Positions 1 through 6,884 of a DNA stretch of 64,000 nt are shown piece after piece. The DNA is from Thermococcus aggregans. Lineage in GTDB: Archaea; Methanobacteriota_B; Thermococci; Thermococcales; Thermococcaceae. The stretch is from positions 1,725,054 through 1,789,053 of the forward strand of contig NZ_CP099582.1 of assembly GCF_024022995.1 (NCBI RefSeq). Reading direction: 5' to 3'. Made by a program: the position numbers and the translations under genes. The notes below the pieces were generated by a model. The model saw only the letters and a list, made by a program, of their open reading frames with translations. It made no database searches and was not told the origin of the DNA. The number at the start of each line of letters is the position of its first letter. The first letter of the stretch is position 1.

Positions 1-76
1 AAGTGGGCGTCCGCCCAAATGCCAGGTTCACCCTGTCGTTGAGTCCTCCGTTTACAGTTGAGACTATAATCCTCAT
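1..76 (-). CDS. NifX-like (dinitrogenase Fe-Mo cofactor family) protein, N-terminal part only
   Basis: Only the first 25 codons lie in the window; the gene continues past the left edge. They read MRIIVSTVNGGLNDRVNLAF and then GRTPT, the usual start of the NifX/NifB-C-terminal fold (beta strand, GGL-D, then FGR or FAR). A strong ribosome binding site (TGGAGGTGA) lies just upstream of the ATG. It is the third gene of a minus-strand set after the NifX-like gene at 413-985 and the small membrane protein at 132-353. In this family the fold binds iron-sulfur or mixed-metal clusters; the ligand here is unknown. Confidence 0.8.
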   Translation of the reverse strand, partial: MRIIVSTVNGGLNDRVNLAFGRTPT

Positions 77-131
77 TCACGTCACCTCCAGATGAATTAG
101 GAAAGCCGAACTTAAAAAAGTTTGCATAAGC

Positions 132-353
132 TCAAAATGGCCTTCCCCATCCCCAGAAGCGGCGCCCTATGAACGACCTAAGGAGCAGGAGTACTACCAG
201 TCCTAGGGCATAGGGGAGTGCCACGATGAAAAGCTTGAACAGAAAGTACAGGATTCCTAACAGGAGTAGCAGGTCAATTATGCCGTAAGCACCACCGAAT
301 GGATAGAATCCGTATCTCTGCCTGCCGTATCCCCTCCCTATTCCTCTTGGCAT
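132..353 (-). CDS. Small membrane protein with Gly/Arg/aromatic-rich ends
   Basis: 73 residues. The N-terminus is rich in Gly, Arg and Tyr, the centre (about residues 26-61) is one or two hydrophobic helices with a long Leu run, and the end is RRFWGWGRPF. The start is fixed by GGAGGAATAAG before the ATG. It sits between two NifX-like genes on the same strand and is probably cotranscribed with them. The terminal composition echoes the Trp/Gly-rich tail of the upstream NifX-like protein, which hints at a membrane anchor or partner. I recognise no family. Confidence 0.65.
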   Translation of the reverse strand: MPRGIGRGYGRQRYGFYPFGGAYGIIDLLLLLGILYFLFKLFIVALPYALGLVVLLLLRSFIGRRFWGWGRPF

Positions 354-412
354 TCTTATTCCTCCGGTACGTTCTTAAAGCTCGCATTCATAAGAGATAA
401 AAAAGAAAGGCC

Positions 413-985
413 TCACCACCAGCCGTAGAGCCAGCGGAGGGTTCTTCTGCTGGGCTGGCCTGTCCAGGGGCAGTAGCCGAGCCTCGCGCCCCAGCCTCTT
501 CCTCCTCTGCTCCATCCACGGCCGAAACCTCTGCCTCTTCCCCAGCCGCTACCGCGGCCCCAGCCTCTGCCCCAACCTGGGCCGTAGCCGTAGGCGGGAG
601 CCGGTGCTGTTGGTGTCGCCGGGGCAGGCGGCGCTGGAACTGTGAACTGGCTGACACTTCCGCTGACCACAGCCTTTATAGCCTCCTTAACGGGGGTTCC
701 TGGTGCTACTTGGTAGAGCTTTATCCCTGCCGCCTGGATTGCGCCAAGAGCGTTTGGGCCGACCTGTGGTGCTACTATTGCCTCGACGCCCTCGTTGATG
801 AGGGTTTGGACAGCCATTGATCCAGCCCCTCCTCCTGCCATAGCGGCACTGTTCTGTATGACCTTGCTGTTGATAATGTTGCCTTTTTCATCAACGTCCA
901 CTATGAGGAATGTTGGAGCTCTGGCAAAGACAGGGGCGACAGTATCCTCAAGTCCACCACCATTAGTTGGTATCGCGATCTTCAT
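413..985 (-). CDS. NifX-like metal-cluster-binding protein with Trp/Gly/Arg-rich C-terminal tail
   Basis: 190 residues from the ATG at 985, chosen because GAGGTGG lies six bases upstream; an in-frame GTG at 994 sits inside that site. Residues about 1-110 are a NifX-like domain (MKIAIPTNGGGLEDTVAPVF start). Then comes an Ala/Pro linker and a tail of about 60 residues dominated by GWGRG units and ending in WLYGWW. The domain binds Fe-S or Mo-containing clusters in NifX, NafY and the Desulfovibrio orange protein. The promoter has TATA (CTTTAAATA, complement of 1031-1039) with box A upstream and box B downstream. Its third codon positions are GC-rich compared with the homologue at 5553. Specific ligand unknown. 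Confidence 0.85.
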   Translation of the reverse strand: MKIAIPTNGGGLEDTVAPVFARAPTFLIVDVDEKGNIINSKVIQNSAAMAGGGAGSMAVQTLINEGVEAIVAPQVGPNALGAIQAAGIKLYQVAPGTPVKEAIKAVVSGSVSQFTVPAPPAPATPTAPAPAYGYGPGWGRGWGRGSGWGRGRGFGRGWSRGGRGWGARLGYCPWTGQPSRRTLRWLYGWW

Positions 986-1014
986 CTTTACCACCTCACT
1001 TTTGTTCTATTATT

Positions 1015-1030
1015 TTGTGCATATGCACAA
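1015..1030. promoter_or_regulatory. Box B palindrome, perfect 16-mer
   Basis: TTGTGCATATGCACAA is a perfect palindrome. It lies directly downstream of the TATA box of the NifX-like gene ending at 985, between TATA and the expected transcription start. That is a typical archaeal repressor position. The core GCATATGCAC recurs at 5527-5536 and 7748-7757, in each case by a NifX-like gene. Confidence 0.65.
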
Positions 1031-1041
1031 TATTTAAAGTT

Positions 1042-1055
1042 TTCGGTTACCCTAA
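1042..1055. promoter_or_regulatory. Box A imperfect palindrome upstream of the TATA box
   Basis: TTCGGTTACCCTAA, read on the other strand as TTAGGGTAACCGAA, matches the perfect palindrome at 10515-10528 at 12 of 14 positions. It lies on the BRE side of the TATA box of the NifX-like gene ending at 985. The divergent NifX-like gene starting at 7730 has the same order: box A, TATA, box B. Confidence 0.55.
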
Positions 1056-1073
1056 CATTCAGACAACCATGTC

Positions 1074-2027
1074 TCACCGCGTTTCTCTGCTCTTCAGCTG
1101 CCTCATGTAGAACTTCTTTCCTTCATATTCCAGCTCTATGAGCTTATTTTCCCGAATCAGTTTTTCGATGATGCTCCAGTCGGCGTTCGCCTTCCGCAGG
1201 AACTCTCTTACGGCGTCTTCCCTCATTGGGTGAACGGCGGTGATGCTGAGTAAATCTTCCTCCACGTTTCCTGTAAATGCGAATGCGTTCCCCTCGTAGC
1301 CTATGAGGTACTCAACATGATCTTCGCCGAGGGCTTTGCTGAAGGCCTGAAAAGCCCTGTTAATGACCTCCTCTCTCGCGGGCCTCACCCATGGCTCGGC
1401 CGGGGGCCTGGTGGGGACGGCTATGTAGGCCGTGTCCGGCTTTAGCTCCTTTAAAAATTCTGCTATCCGCTCGAACTCATCTCCGTAGTCCACGTTGTCT
1501 ATTAACATGGTTTCAGTCACGAGCTTTCCTCTGAACTCCTTCCTGAACTCAAGCATTCCCTCAAGGATTTTCTCCAAGCTCAGGCTCTTGTGGGGCCTGT
1601 CAATCTTTCTCCACAGGGCCTCGCTGACGGCGTCCACCTTCAGCGAAACAAAGTCCAGCTTGAGAAGGTCTTCCCTCACGTCCTCGCGCCAGATTAAAGA
1701 AGCGTTTGTGAGGGCGGCTAACTTTATCCCCAGTTGCCTGAGGAGGTCTACCTCCCTTCCGAGGTTGACATCGAGTGTTGGCTCTCCGTCGGGGACGAAT
1801 GTTATGTAATCAATTTCTTCTCCCCTTTCCAAAGCTTCGTTGACTTTCTCAGAGACTTCCCTGAATATCAGCTCCGGGTCGTAGAAGGCCCTTCTCTCGA
1901 TTTCCATCCTTAAAGTTCTTCCAATCTGGCAGTAAACGCAGGCGTAGGTGCAGACCTTATCGGGAATGTTGTTCACTCCGAGGCTCCTCCCGAGCCTTCT
2001 TGAGGGGACGGGACCGAATGCTATCAT
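1074..2027 (-). CDS. Radical SAM protein, COG0731-like (copy 1)
   Basis: 317 residues from ATG 2027 (MIAFGPVPSRRLG), with GGTGGT just upstream. A longer reading frame exists but would run through the promoter. The CxxxCxxC motif for the SAM-cleaving [4Fe-4S] cluster is Cys26, Cys30 and Cys33, followed by GEPTLD. It is the same length as, and highly similar to, copy 2 at 9548-10501, which supports the start. TATA (CCTTATACG) and box A at 2041-2054 lie upstream, and the region is shared with the divergent methyltransferase. The reaction is unknown; the context suggests Fe-S or metal cofactor assembly. Its GC-rich codon use differs from copy 2. Confidence 0.85.
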   Translation of the reverse strand: MIAFGPVPSRRLGRSLGVNNIPDKVCTYACVYCQIGRTLRMEIERRAFYDPELIFREVSEKVNEALERGEEIDYITFVPDGEPTLDVNLGREVDLLRQLGIKLAALTNASLIWREDVREDLLKLDFVSLKVDAVSEALWRKIDRPHKSLSLEKILEGMLEFRKEFRGKLVTETMLIDNVDYGDEFERIAEFLKELKPDTAYIAVPTRPPAEPWVRPAREEVINRAFQAFSKALGEDHVEYLIGYEGNAFAFTGNVEEDLLSITAVHPMREDAVREFLRKANADWSIIEKLIRENKLIELEYEGKKFYMRQLKSRETR

Positions 2028-2040
2028 GTTACCACCGAAA

Positions 2041-2054
2041 TTAGGTTGACCTAA
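2041..2054. promoter_or_regulatory. Box A palindrome between radical SAM gene and methyltransferase
   Basis: TTAGGTTGACCTAA lies between the minus-strand TATA box (about 2058-2066) and the ribosome binding site of the radical SAM gene. It is also close to the plus-strand promoter of the methyltransferase, so one site could control both. It has one mismatch to the perfect palindrome at 10515. Confidence 0.6.
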
Positions 2055-2098
2055 AAGCGTATAAGGTTTTTGAGCCAATTCCTCTATGGGATCACAGG

Positions 2099-2728
2099 AT
2101 GCCAAAAACAGAACCCTTTGAGAAGTTCAGGGAGAGGTACGAAGCATGGTTCGAGAGGCACCGACACGCTTATCTTTCCGAGCTTGAGGCTGTTAGGAAG
2201 CTTTTGCCAAAGGAAGGAAAGGGGGCAGAGATAGGCGTCGGAACTGGTCGCTTTGCGGCACCGCTCGGAATAAAGCTAGGCGTTGAGCCTTCGAAGGCCA
2301 TGGCAGAGATAGCCAGAAAGAGGGGTATAGAGGTTATCGAGGGAACGGCAGAAAACCTCCCCTTCCCAGATGAAAGCCTCGACTACCTCCTGATGGTTAC
2401 GACGATATGTTTCGTTGACGATCCTGAGAAGGCTTTACGCGAGGCCTACCGCGTCCTGAAGCCAGGTGGGGCACTCATAATAGGCTTTGTTGACAGGAAC
2501 AGCCCGATCGGGCAGGAATACGAGCGAAACAAAGAAAAAAGTGTTTTCTACCGTGAGGCTAGGTTCTTCTTCACGGATGAACTTCTGGAACTGCTCAAGA
2601 AGGTCGGCTTCAGGAAATTCGAGATAGTTCAGACTCTCTTCCACAGACTCGACGAAATTAGAGAAGTTGAGCCCGTCAAGCCGGGCTATGGTGAGGGGAG
2701 CTTTGTGGTAATAAATGCCGTGAAGTGA
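2099..2728 (+). CDS. Class I SAM-dependent methyltransferase (UbiE/COQ5-like)
   Basis: 209 residues. Motif I is EIGVGTGRF (about residues 44-52), followed by the acidic loop GVEPS and then NLPFPDESLDYLLMV and the RVLKPGG motif near residue 120. This is the standard Rossmann methyltransferase of the type-11 family. The substrate cannot be told from sequence. The start is 9-10 bases after the expected transcription start from TATA AGCGTATAAGG, so the leader is very short. It is divergent from the radical SAM gene and shares its box A. Confidence 0.85.
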   Translation: MPKTEPFEKFRERYEAWFERHRHAYLSELEAVRKLLPKEGKGAEIGVGTGRFAAPLGIKLGVEPSKAMAEIARKRGIEVIEGTAENLPFPDESLDYLLMVTTICFVDDPEKALREAYRVLKPGGALIIGFVDRNSPIGQEYERNKEKSVFYREARFFFTDELLELLKKVGFRKFEIVQTLFHRLDEIREVEPVKPGYGEGSFVVINAVK

Positions 2729-2890
2729 TGGCTATGTTGTTCCTGGAGATAAGCTCGTTGACTTTGGCTTTGCTCTACCTTACACGTGGGTTCTCGTCGA
2801 GGGTGAAAGAGGAAAGGCGCTCGGCGTGGCAATGGTCTGCCTAGGGCTTCAAAAAAGAGAAACAGAAAGTATGTAGTGGAAGTGTTATGA
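2727..2890 (+). pseudogene. Remnant of a DUF4213/DUF364-family gene
   Basis: Frame 2727 reads KLVDFGFALPYTWVLVEGER and then GKALGVAM, matching the intact DUF364 protein at 40179-40907 (KLVDFFFALPYTYVVIEGEK, GKAVGLVM). Frame 2843 reads KKRNRKYVVEVL before TGA 2888-2890, matching the intact C-terminus SKKYVIEV. The middle of about 190 residues is gone, the two ends are in different frames and there is no start codon. It is therefore an internal-deletion remnant. The intact family is proposed to bind heavy metals, which would suit the metal-linked neighbourhood. Confidence 0.75.
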
Positions 2891-2917
2891 TCTACGAGGT
2901 GTAGTATGTCTGTCTTT

Positions 2918-3355
2918 TTAGTCGTATTTCTTTCTCGTTTCTTCGTCGCAGATGACGTACTTTAGTTTTTCATCCCAGTCGGGTGAGTCCCACGTGCCCA
3001 GAGCCTTGTGGGTCGTGTAGTATTTCTGCGGAATTGGGTGGGTTCCAAGGACGACCTTGAGGCCGTACTTCTCCTCGATGAACCGCTTGAAGTAGTCTAT
3101 CCAGGGGCACGGGGGATAGCCCACCAGAAAGCCCGTCGCGAGGTGGATAACCTCGGCACCGTTCTTTTTCATCTCCGCCGGGGCGTATTCAATGTTCCCG
3201 CCGGGGCAGCCTCCGCAGGTTGTATATCCAACAACCTCGACCTCTTGGTTCTTGTATATGCTGAAGGCCCCTTCGCGCTCTCTCAGCGCCCTGAAGCACT
3301 TGCCGCCCGCACAGGTGCGGTAGCGGTCGCAAATTATAATTCCAATCTTCACCAT
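2918..3355 (-). CDS. CGGC-domain protein, probable metal binding
   Basis: 145 residues from the second ATG (MVKIGIIICDRYRTC). The first ATG at 3364 abuts AGGGAG directly and would leave no spacing. The motifs CDRYRTCAGGKC and CGGCPGG are the cysteine clusters of the archaeal/bacterial CGGC domain, and PPCPW follows. The clusters suggest a bound metal or Fe-S centre; the function is unknown. A minus-strand TATA (AACTTTAAG near 3390-3400) lies upstream. Codon use is GC-rich like the flanking genes. Confidence 0.75.
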   Translation of the reverse strand: MVKIGIIICDRYRTCAGGKCFRALREREGAFSIYKNQEVEVVGYTTCGGCPGGNIEYAPAEMKKNGAEVIHLATGFLVGYPPCPWIDYFKRFIEEKYGLKVVLGTHPIPQKYYTTHKALGTWDSPDWDEKLKYVICDEETRKKYD

Positions 3356-3454
3356 TTTCGACATCTCCCTAAATGCTCATAACATACTTCACAAAAAGTT
3401 GGCTTAAAGTTTTTGTATACCCTTTGTTCAACTGTGAATCATAGAGATAGTGTG

Positions 3455-3943
3455 TTATTCCTCCACAAACCTGCCGTCGTCTCTGGCCTTTGGAAGCTTG
3501 TGAACTTTTCTCTCCAGCCAACCCGTTCTCTCGACGTTTCGTACGTCAAACTCTGGCACGTATGGCTTTATGTCGAGTAGTGGCGTCCCGTCAACGATAT
3601 CAACGTCTTCGATGTGGAGCACGTTTCCCTCGACGCTGAGAAGCCTCACTATCGAGAGACCTACCGGGTTTGGCCTGCTCGGTGCGCGGGTTGCGAATAC
3701 TCCGTGCTCCTCATCGTCCATGTACGGCCTGACGAGGAGCTTTCCGGGCTTCGCAAGATGGAAGTGGTAGATCAGTATAATGTGCGAGAACCCTTCGATG
3801 TCTTTCAATCCCTGTGAGTACTCCGGGAAGACCTCAACGGTTCCCTTAATCCCCCTGGCTGCAGAGGGCTGTATTGGAATGCCCTTCGGCTCCTTGAACG
3901 GGCTGTGGATGACTCCGATGAAACGGTACGTTACTTCCCTCAT
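3455..3943 (-). CDS. trmO: TrmO-family tRNA t6A37 N6-methyltransferase
   Basis: 162 residues. The beta-barrel TrmO (UPF0066) domain shows the opening FIGVIHSPFKEP, the central DIEGFSHIILIYHFH and the signature TRAPSRPNPVGLS, then HIEDVDIVDGTPLLDIKPY. E. coli TrmO methylates N6 of threonylcarbamoyl-adenosine 37 using SAM. Archaeal members are about this length. The start has GAGGGAAGAAA upstream. Some family members occur in metal-related clusters, so a different methyl transfer here cannot be excluded. Confidence 0.8.
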   Translation of the reverse strand: MREVTYRFIGVIHSPFKEPKGIPIQPSAARGIKGTVEVFPEYSQGLKDIEGFSHIILIYHFHLAKPGKLLVRPYMDDEEHGVFATRAPSRPNPVGLSIVRLLSVEGNVLHIEDVDIVDGTPLLDIKPYVPEFDVRNVERTGWLERKVHKLPKARDDGRFVEE

Positions 3944-4029
3944 TTTCTTCCCTCACTTATGTTTGGTGGAGAAGTTTAAAACCCTTCCAGCGATACCTTG
4001 TCGTGGGGGATAAAAACAGGGGGCAGATT

Positions 4030-4170
4030 ATGCGCCTCGTCGTCCTTAACGAGAACGTGCCCCCAAGAGTCTTCTCAACGATTGGGGCTGGAGCGTTTTA
4101 GTTGGGGGAAAGCACCGCCTCCTCTTCGACGCGGACACGACGGGAGAGGAGGTTAACTTACTCTTGGGTA
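4030..4170 (+). pseudogene. Frameshifted 5' fragment of a metallo-beta-lactamase-fold gene (COG1237-like)
   Basis: ATG 4030 opens MRLVVLNENVPPR. In the next frame the sequence continues NDWGWSVLVGGKHRLLFDAD and then TTGEEVNL. Together these match the N-terminus of COG1237 proteins (relatives of dihydropterin synthase MJ0301), which carry W-x-x-LV and LFDAD. The break falls near 4062-4068, where one missing G in AGAGTCTTCTC would explain the shift. The homology stops where the 3' end of the HypE-like gene begins. Confidence 0.7.
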
Positions 4171-5181
4171 AATCTCCCACAGCCTAGCGAGCTCATCCCT
4201 CTCAGGTTGAGGATTCTTAATCCTCTCTACTCCCCTGTCTCTGTGGATCAATACTTCAGCCCCTCCTTCCCTCACTTCACCTATCTCCGCATACTTAATG
4301 CCTAACCTGTTCATCACCTCCCTAACCCTCCCAGCCCTTTCCTTAGGTACTGTGAATACCAACGTTCCAGAGCTAATCATCCATAAGGGATCAAAGCCTA
4401 GAGCCTCGGCAAACGCCTTAGTCTCCGGCCTGATGGGGATTCTGTCCTCCCAAACCTCGATGGTTTTATTTGATGCTGCGGCTAGCTCGGCCAGCGCCTC
4501 TGCGACCCCCCCTCTCGTCGCGTCATGCATCGCTGTTACTGCCTTAGCCTCTGATAGGGCCAGCGCTTCCTTAACCACGCTGATCTCGTCCATGAATGTC
4601 TCGGCCCTCCTAATCAATTCCTCGCTCACACCTTTCTCAAGCAGCACGTCTCTGAAGTCACTTGCCAAGATGGCTGTGCCTTCAATACCTGCGCCCTTGG
4701 TTATGTAGACCGAGTCTCCCACCCTTGCCCCTGCAGAAGTGATCACCTCGCTCCTTAAGCCAATGCCTATAGCTGTAACCACCACTATAGGCCTTAAGGA
4801 ACCCACTGCGTAGCCCGTATGCCCACCTACGACAGCCACATCCAACTCCTTTGAGGCATTGTCGATGTCCTTGGTTATCTCATCAATCATCCTCTCATCC
4901 CACCTCTCAGGCAACAGGATGGTGGGCAAAATCCACCTTGGCCTCACACCAGCTGTGGCCACGTCATTGCACGCAATGTTTACGGCTAACCACCCAATCC
5001 TCCTTAAAGCACCAACTATGGGGTCGCAGTGAGCGACGATAGCAATATTGTCGCCGGCAGACATCACTGAGACATCGACACCCTCGCGAGGCCCCACGAG
5101 GACGTCATCCCTTCTCGATCCAGTTCTCCTAAACACGTACTTCCTCAGAAGATCTCCCGGCACCTTACCCAAGTCAATCAC
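4153..5181 (-). CDS. AIR synthase-related protein (HypE/PurM superfamily)
   Basis: 342 residues from a GTG at 5181. The PurM-like N-domain includes DVLVGPREGVDVSVM, ACNDVATAGVRPRW and GGHTGY. The C-domain has KGAGIEGTAILA, HDATRGGVAEALAELA and the late SSGTLVF. This organisation matches HypE-like ATP-using enzymes. Canonical HypE ends in a conserved Cys that is carboxamidated and cyanated in NiFe-hydrogenase maturation; this protein ends YPRVS, so it is a paralog of unknown substrate. Its 3' end abuts a truncated gene. There is no strong ribosome binding site, which leaves the start less certain. Confidence 0.75.
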   Translation of the reverse strand: MIDLGKVPGDLLRKYVFRRTGSRRDDVLVGPREGVDVSVMSAGDNIAIVAHCDPIVGALRRIGWLAVNIACNDVATAGVRPRWILPTILLPERWDERMIDEITKDIDNASKELDVAVVGGHTGYAVGSLRPIVVVTAIGIGLRSEVITSAGARVGDSVYITKGAGIEGTAILASDFRDVLLEKGVSEELIRRAETFMDEISVVKEALALSEAKAVTAMHDATRGGVAEALAELAAASNKTIEVWEDRIPIRPETKAFAEALGFDPLWMISSGTLVFTVPKERAGRVREVMNRLGIKYAEIGEVREGGAEVLIHRDRGVERIKNPQPERDELARLWEIYPRVS

Positions 5182-5524
5182 CCCGGAAGTAGTTGTTCCC
5201 TCAATACAAGCCTCACTGCTGTGGCCTTATTAATTAATGAGTGTTATGCCGAGATATATGTCGAAGCTCTCGCTTTAAATCTTTCGTAGAGCTGATTTGT
5301 GGGTATGTGTGAAGACCCTACGTGGTGGCCAATCTTCTCTTTAGCAGAATCTTTGGTTCCTCTTTTCCTTAATTTCTCGAAGTGAGGTTATATAAGATCG
5401 TGAAGAAGCTTTTTAACATTAACAGCCTTTCAATACATCATGCTCACTCTTCATGCCGCTACAAACACTTCACTACTATTTTGACACTCTTCCCAAATTT
5501 GTCCAATAAAATTTTTAACTTTTT
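5182..5524. other. Intergenic region, AT-rich, no gene seen
   Basis: About 340 bases between the HypE-like gene and the NifX-like gene at 5553. It holds a plus-strand TATA (TTTTTAAC near 5512-5519) for that gene and scattered AT stretches such as TTATTAATTAA at 5227. I found no conserved ORF or stable structure in the remainder. It marks the change from GC-rich to AT-rich sequence. Confidence 0.6.
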
Positions 5525-5536
5525 TTGCATATGCAC
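5525..5536. promoter_or_regulatory. Box B palindrome upstream of NifX-like gene
   Basis: TTGCATATGCAC lies 16 bases before the start codon, between the TATA box and the ribosome binding site GAGGTGATC. It matches the perfect palindrome at 1015-1030 except for one base of the 12-base core. No box A is seen at this promoter. Confidence 0.6.
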
Positions 5537-5552
5537 ATAATGAGGTGATCTC

Positions 5553-6140
5553 ATGAAAATTGCAGTACCAAGTTCAAAAAGTGGAGGATTAGAAGACACA
5601 GTTGCAGCAGTTTTTGCGAGGGCTCCTGTGTTTACAATCATCGATGTTGAGAATGAAGAGATAAAGAACGTGAAGGTAATTCAAAATCAGGCTATGAATG
5701 TTCCAAGTGGGGCAGGCCCAATGGTTGTGCAAATGCTCATTAAGGAAGGCGTTAATGCAGTAATTACTCCTCAACTTGGCCCTAATGCAATGGAGGCTCT
5801 TCAAGCTGCGGGAATTAAGGTTTACACATTTCCACCGGGAACCCCAATAAAGGAAGCTGTTGAAAAGATAAGCAAAGGCGAGATTCCACAACCTTTCCAG
5901 GCCCCACCACAAGCATACTATCCACCTCAACAATCTCAAGCCCCACCCACTCCTCAGTCACAAGCTTACTATCCTCCATTCCCAATGCCAGCAAGACCAC
6001 TGATACCAGAACCACCAAGGCACAAGGAGTGTATCCACTATAAAGAGGGCAAGTGTGAATTTTGGAACCTCCCAGTTCATGCTGACGATCCTGCTTGCCC
6101 ATTTTTCATCCCAAAAAATGCCCCTTGGAGGTGGTGGTGA
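5553..6140 (+). CDS. NifX-like protein with Pro/Gln/Tyr linker and C-terminal Cys cluster
   Basis: 195 residues. Residues about 1-110 are a NifX-like domain (MKIAVPSSKSGGLEDTVAAV; GAGPMVVQMLIKEGV; LGPNAMEALQAAGIKVY). Then follow two PPQ/SQA/YYPP repeats (about 118-145) and a tail with CIHYKEGKC plus PACPFF, giving Cys and His ligands that could hold a metal. It is a close paralog of the gene at 413-985 but AT-rich and with a different tail. Its TGA overlaps the ATG of the Trp-rich ORF at 6140, so the two are probably translationally coupled. Box B lies in its promoter. Confidence 0.85.
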   Translation: MKIAVPSSKSGGLEDTVAAVFARAPVFTIIDVENEEIKNVKVIQNQAMNVPSGAGPMVVQMLIKEGVNAVITPQLGPNAMEALQAAGIKVYTFPPGTPIKEAVEKISKGEIPQPFQAPPQAYYPPQQSQAPPTPQSQAYYPPFPMPARPLIPEPPRHKECIHYKEGKCEFWNLPVHADDPACPFFIPKNAPWRWW

Positions 6141-6346
6141 TGCCGTGGGGTTGGGGCTGGTATTGGTGGAAGCCCTGGCCTGGAAGAGGTCCATTCAGCT
6201 GGCTCCCACCGTGGCTAAGGCCAGGATGGATCTTTGGTAGAGGCGCCTGCTGGTGGCTCTTTAGAGGACCATGGGGTTATTATGCATGGCTTAGAAGCTA
6301 CTATCCCTACTACTACCCCTGGTGGGGTTACTGGTGGGATTGGTGA
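6140..6346 (+). CDS. Trp/Gly/Tyr-rich mini-protein coupled to NifX-like gene
   Basis: 68 residues starting MPWGWGWYWWKPWPG and ending PWWGYWWDW. By my count 18 residues are Trp and 9 are Tyr, and there are few charged residues. GGAGGTGGTGG precedes the ATG, which overlaps the TGA of the NifX-like gene (TGATG). The equivalent NifX-like gene at 413-985 carries a Trp/Gly-rich segment fused to its C-terminus, so this looks like the same module as a separate chain. No family is recognised. An aromatic surface for docking, membrane contact or cluster shielding is inference only. Confidence 0.7.
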   Translation: MPWGWGWYWWKPWPGRGPFSWLPPWLRPGWIFGRGACWWLFRGPWGYYAWLRSYYPYYYPWWGYWWDW

Positions 6347-6476
6347 GCCTTTTCCCAATTTTTTGCTAGATTTGGGCCAAAAAAGATGAAGCAATTAAAA
6401 TGGCAAATGAAGATTAACTTTCTGCAGGCTTCTATGTTTGTTTTTAAAGACTTTGTTTCTTTAGAATGGAAAAATT

Positions 6477-6775
6477 TGGATACTGTTGGGATAATTGGGG
6501 CATCACCTCCGAAACCATTCGGCAGCATCACCATGCGACCCACCAAACCGAGAGTGAACCCGAACAAAATTATACCAAAAAGCAAACAGAAGAAACAAAT
6601 CCCTGAACCTTCCTCCAGTCCCTACTCCTGAAATTATTCCAGAAATGCTTTGTTCGCTCCTTAACAGTCCTAAACCAGCGCTCAATACTGTTCCTTAGCC
6701 CGAAAGTCATGTGAACAAAATCCAACCCCAGAGACTTAAAAGAAGACTTGTACCACTTTGCCCTGTCAACTTAAA
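6477..6775 (-). pseudogene. IS6-family transposase remnant with one possible element end
   Basis: On the minus strand the sequence reads DRAKWYKSSFKSLGLDFVHM, then LRNSIERWFRTVKERTKHFW, and after a frameshift near 6600-6610 WYNFVRVHSRFGG. This is the C-terminal part of an IS6/IS240-type DDE transposase of the kind found in Pyrococcus. The N-terminal half is missing, cut at about 6775. The 5' side (GGATACTGTTGGGATAA at 6476) may be the terminal inverted repeat, since a similar sequence occurs at 33200-33214. Not functional. Confidence 0.7.
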
Positions 6776-6884
6776 GAGCTCCCTTCCCCCCGAGGAGCAG
6801 TAACGAGTGTTGTACTTTTCTCATCATCCTCCCGTAGTCAAAGTCTTTTTAAGTGGCGGGAGCATAGGAGTGAAGGAAAGAAGC
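6776..6884. other. Intergenic sequence between IS remnant and ICMT-like gene
   Basis: Together with 6347-6476 this flanks the IS remnant. It is GC-richer than the NifX-like gene to its left. I see no ORF with support and no clear structure. Confidence 0.4.

Noticed and set aside
388-657. 89-codon ORF overlapping the Trp/Gly-rich tail
   Set aside because: It lies in another frame of the GC-rich repeat tail of the NifX-like gene and has only a low-complexity composition, so it is a shadow.
994-994. GTG start giving a longer NifX-like protein
   Set aside because: The GTG is part of the GAGGTGG ribosome binding site that serves the ATG at 985.
2105-2105. Longer N-terminus for radical SAM copy 1
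   Set aside because: It would translate the TATA box and box A, and the paralog at 9548-10501 begins at the same MIAFGPVPSRRLG position.
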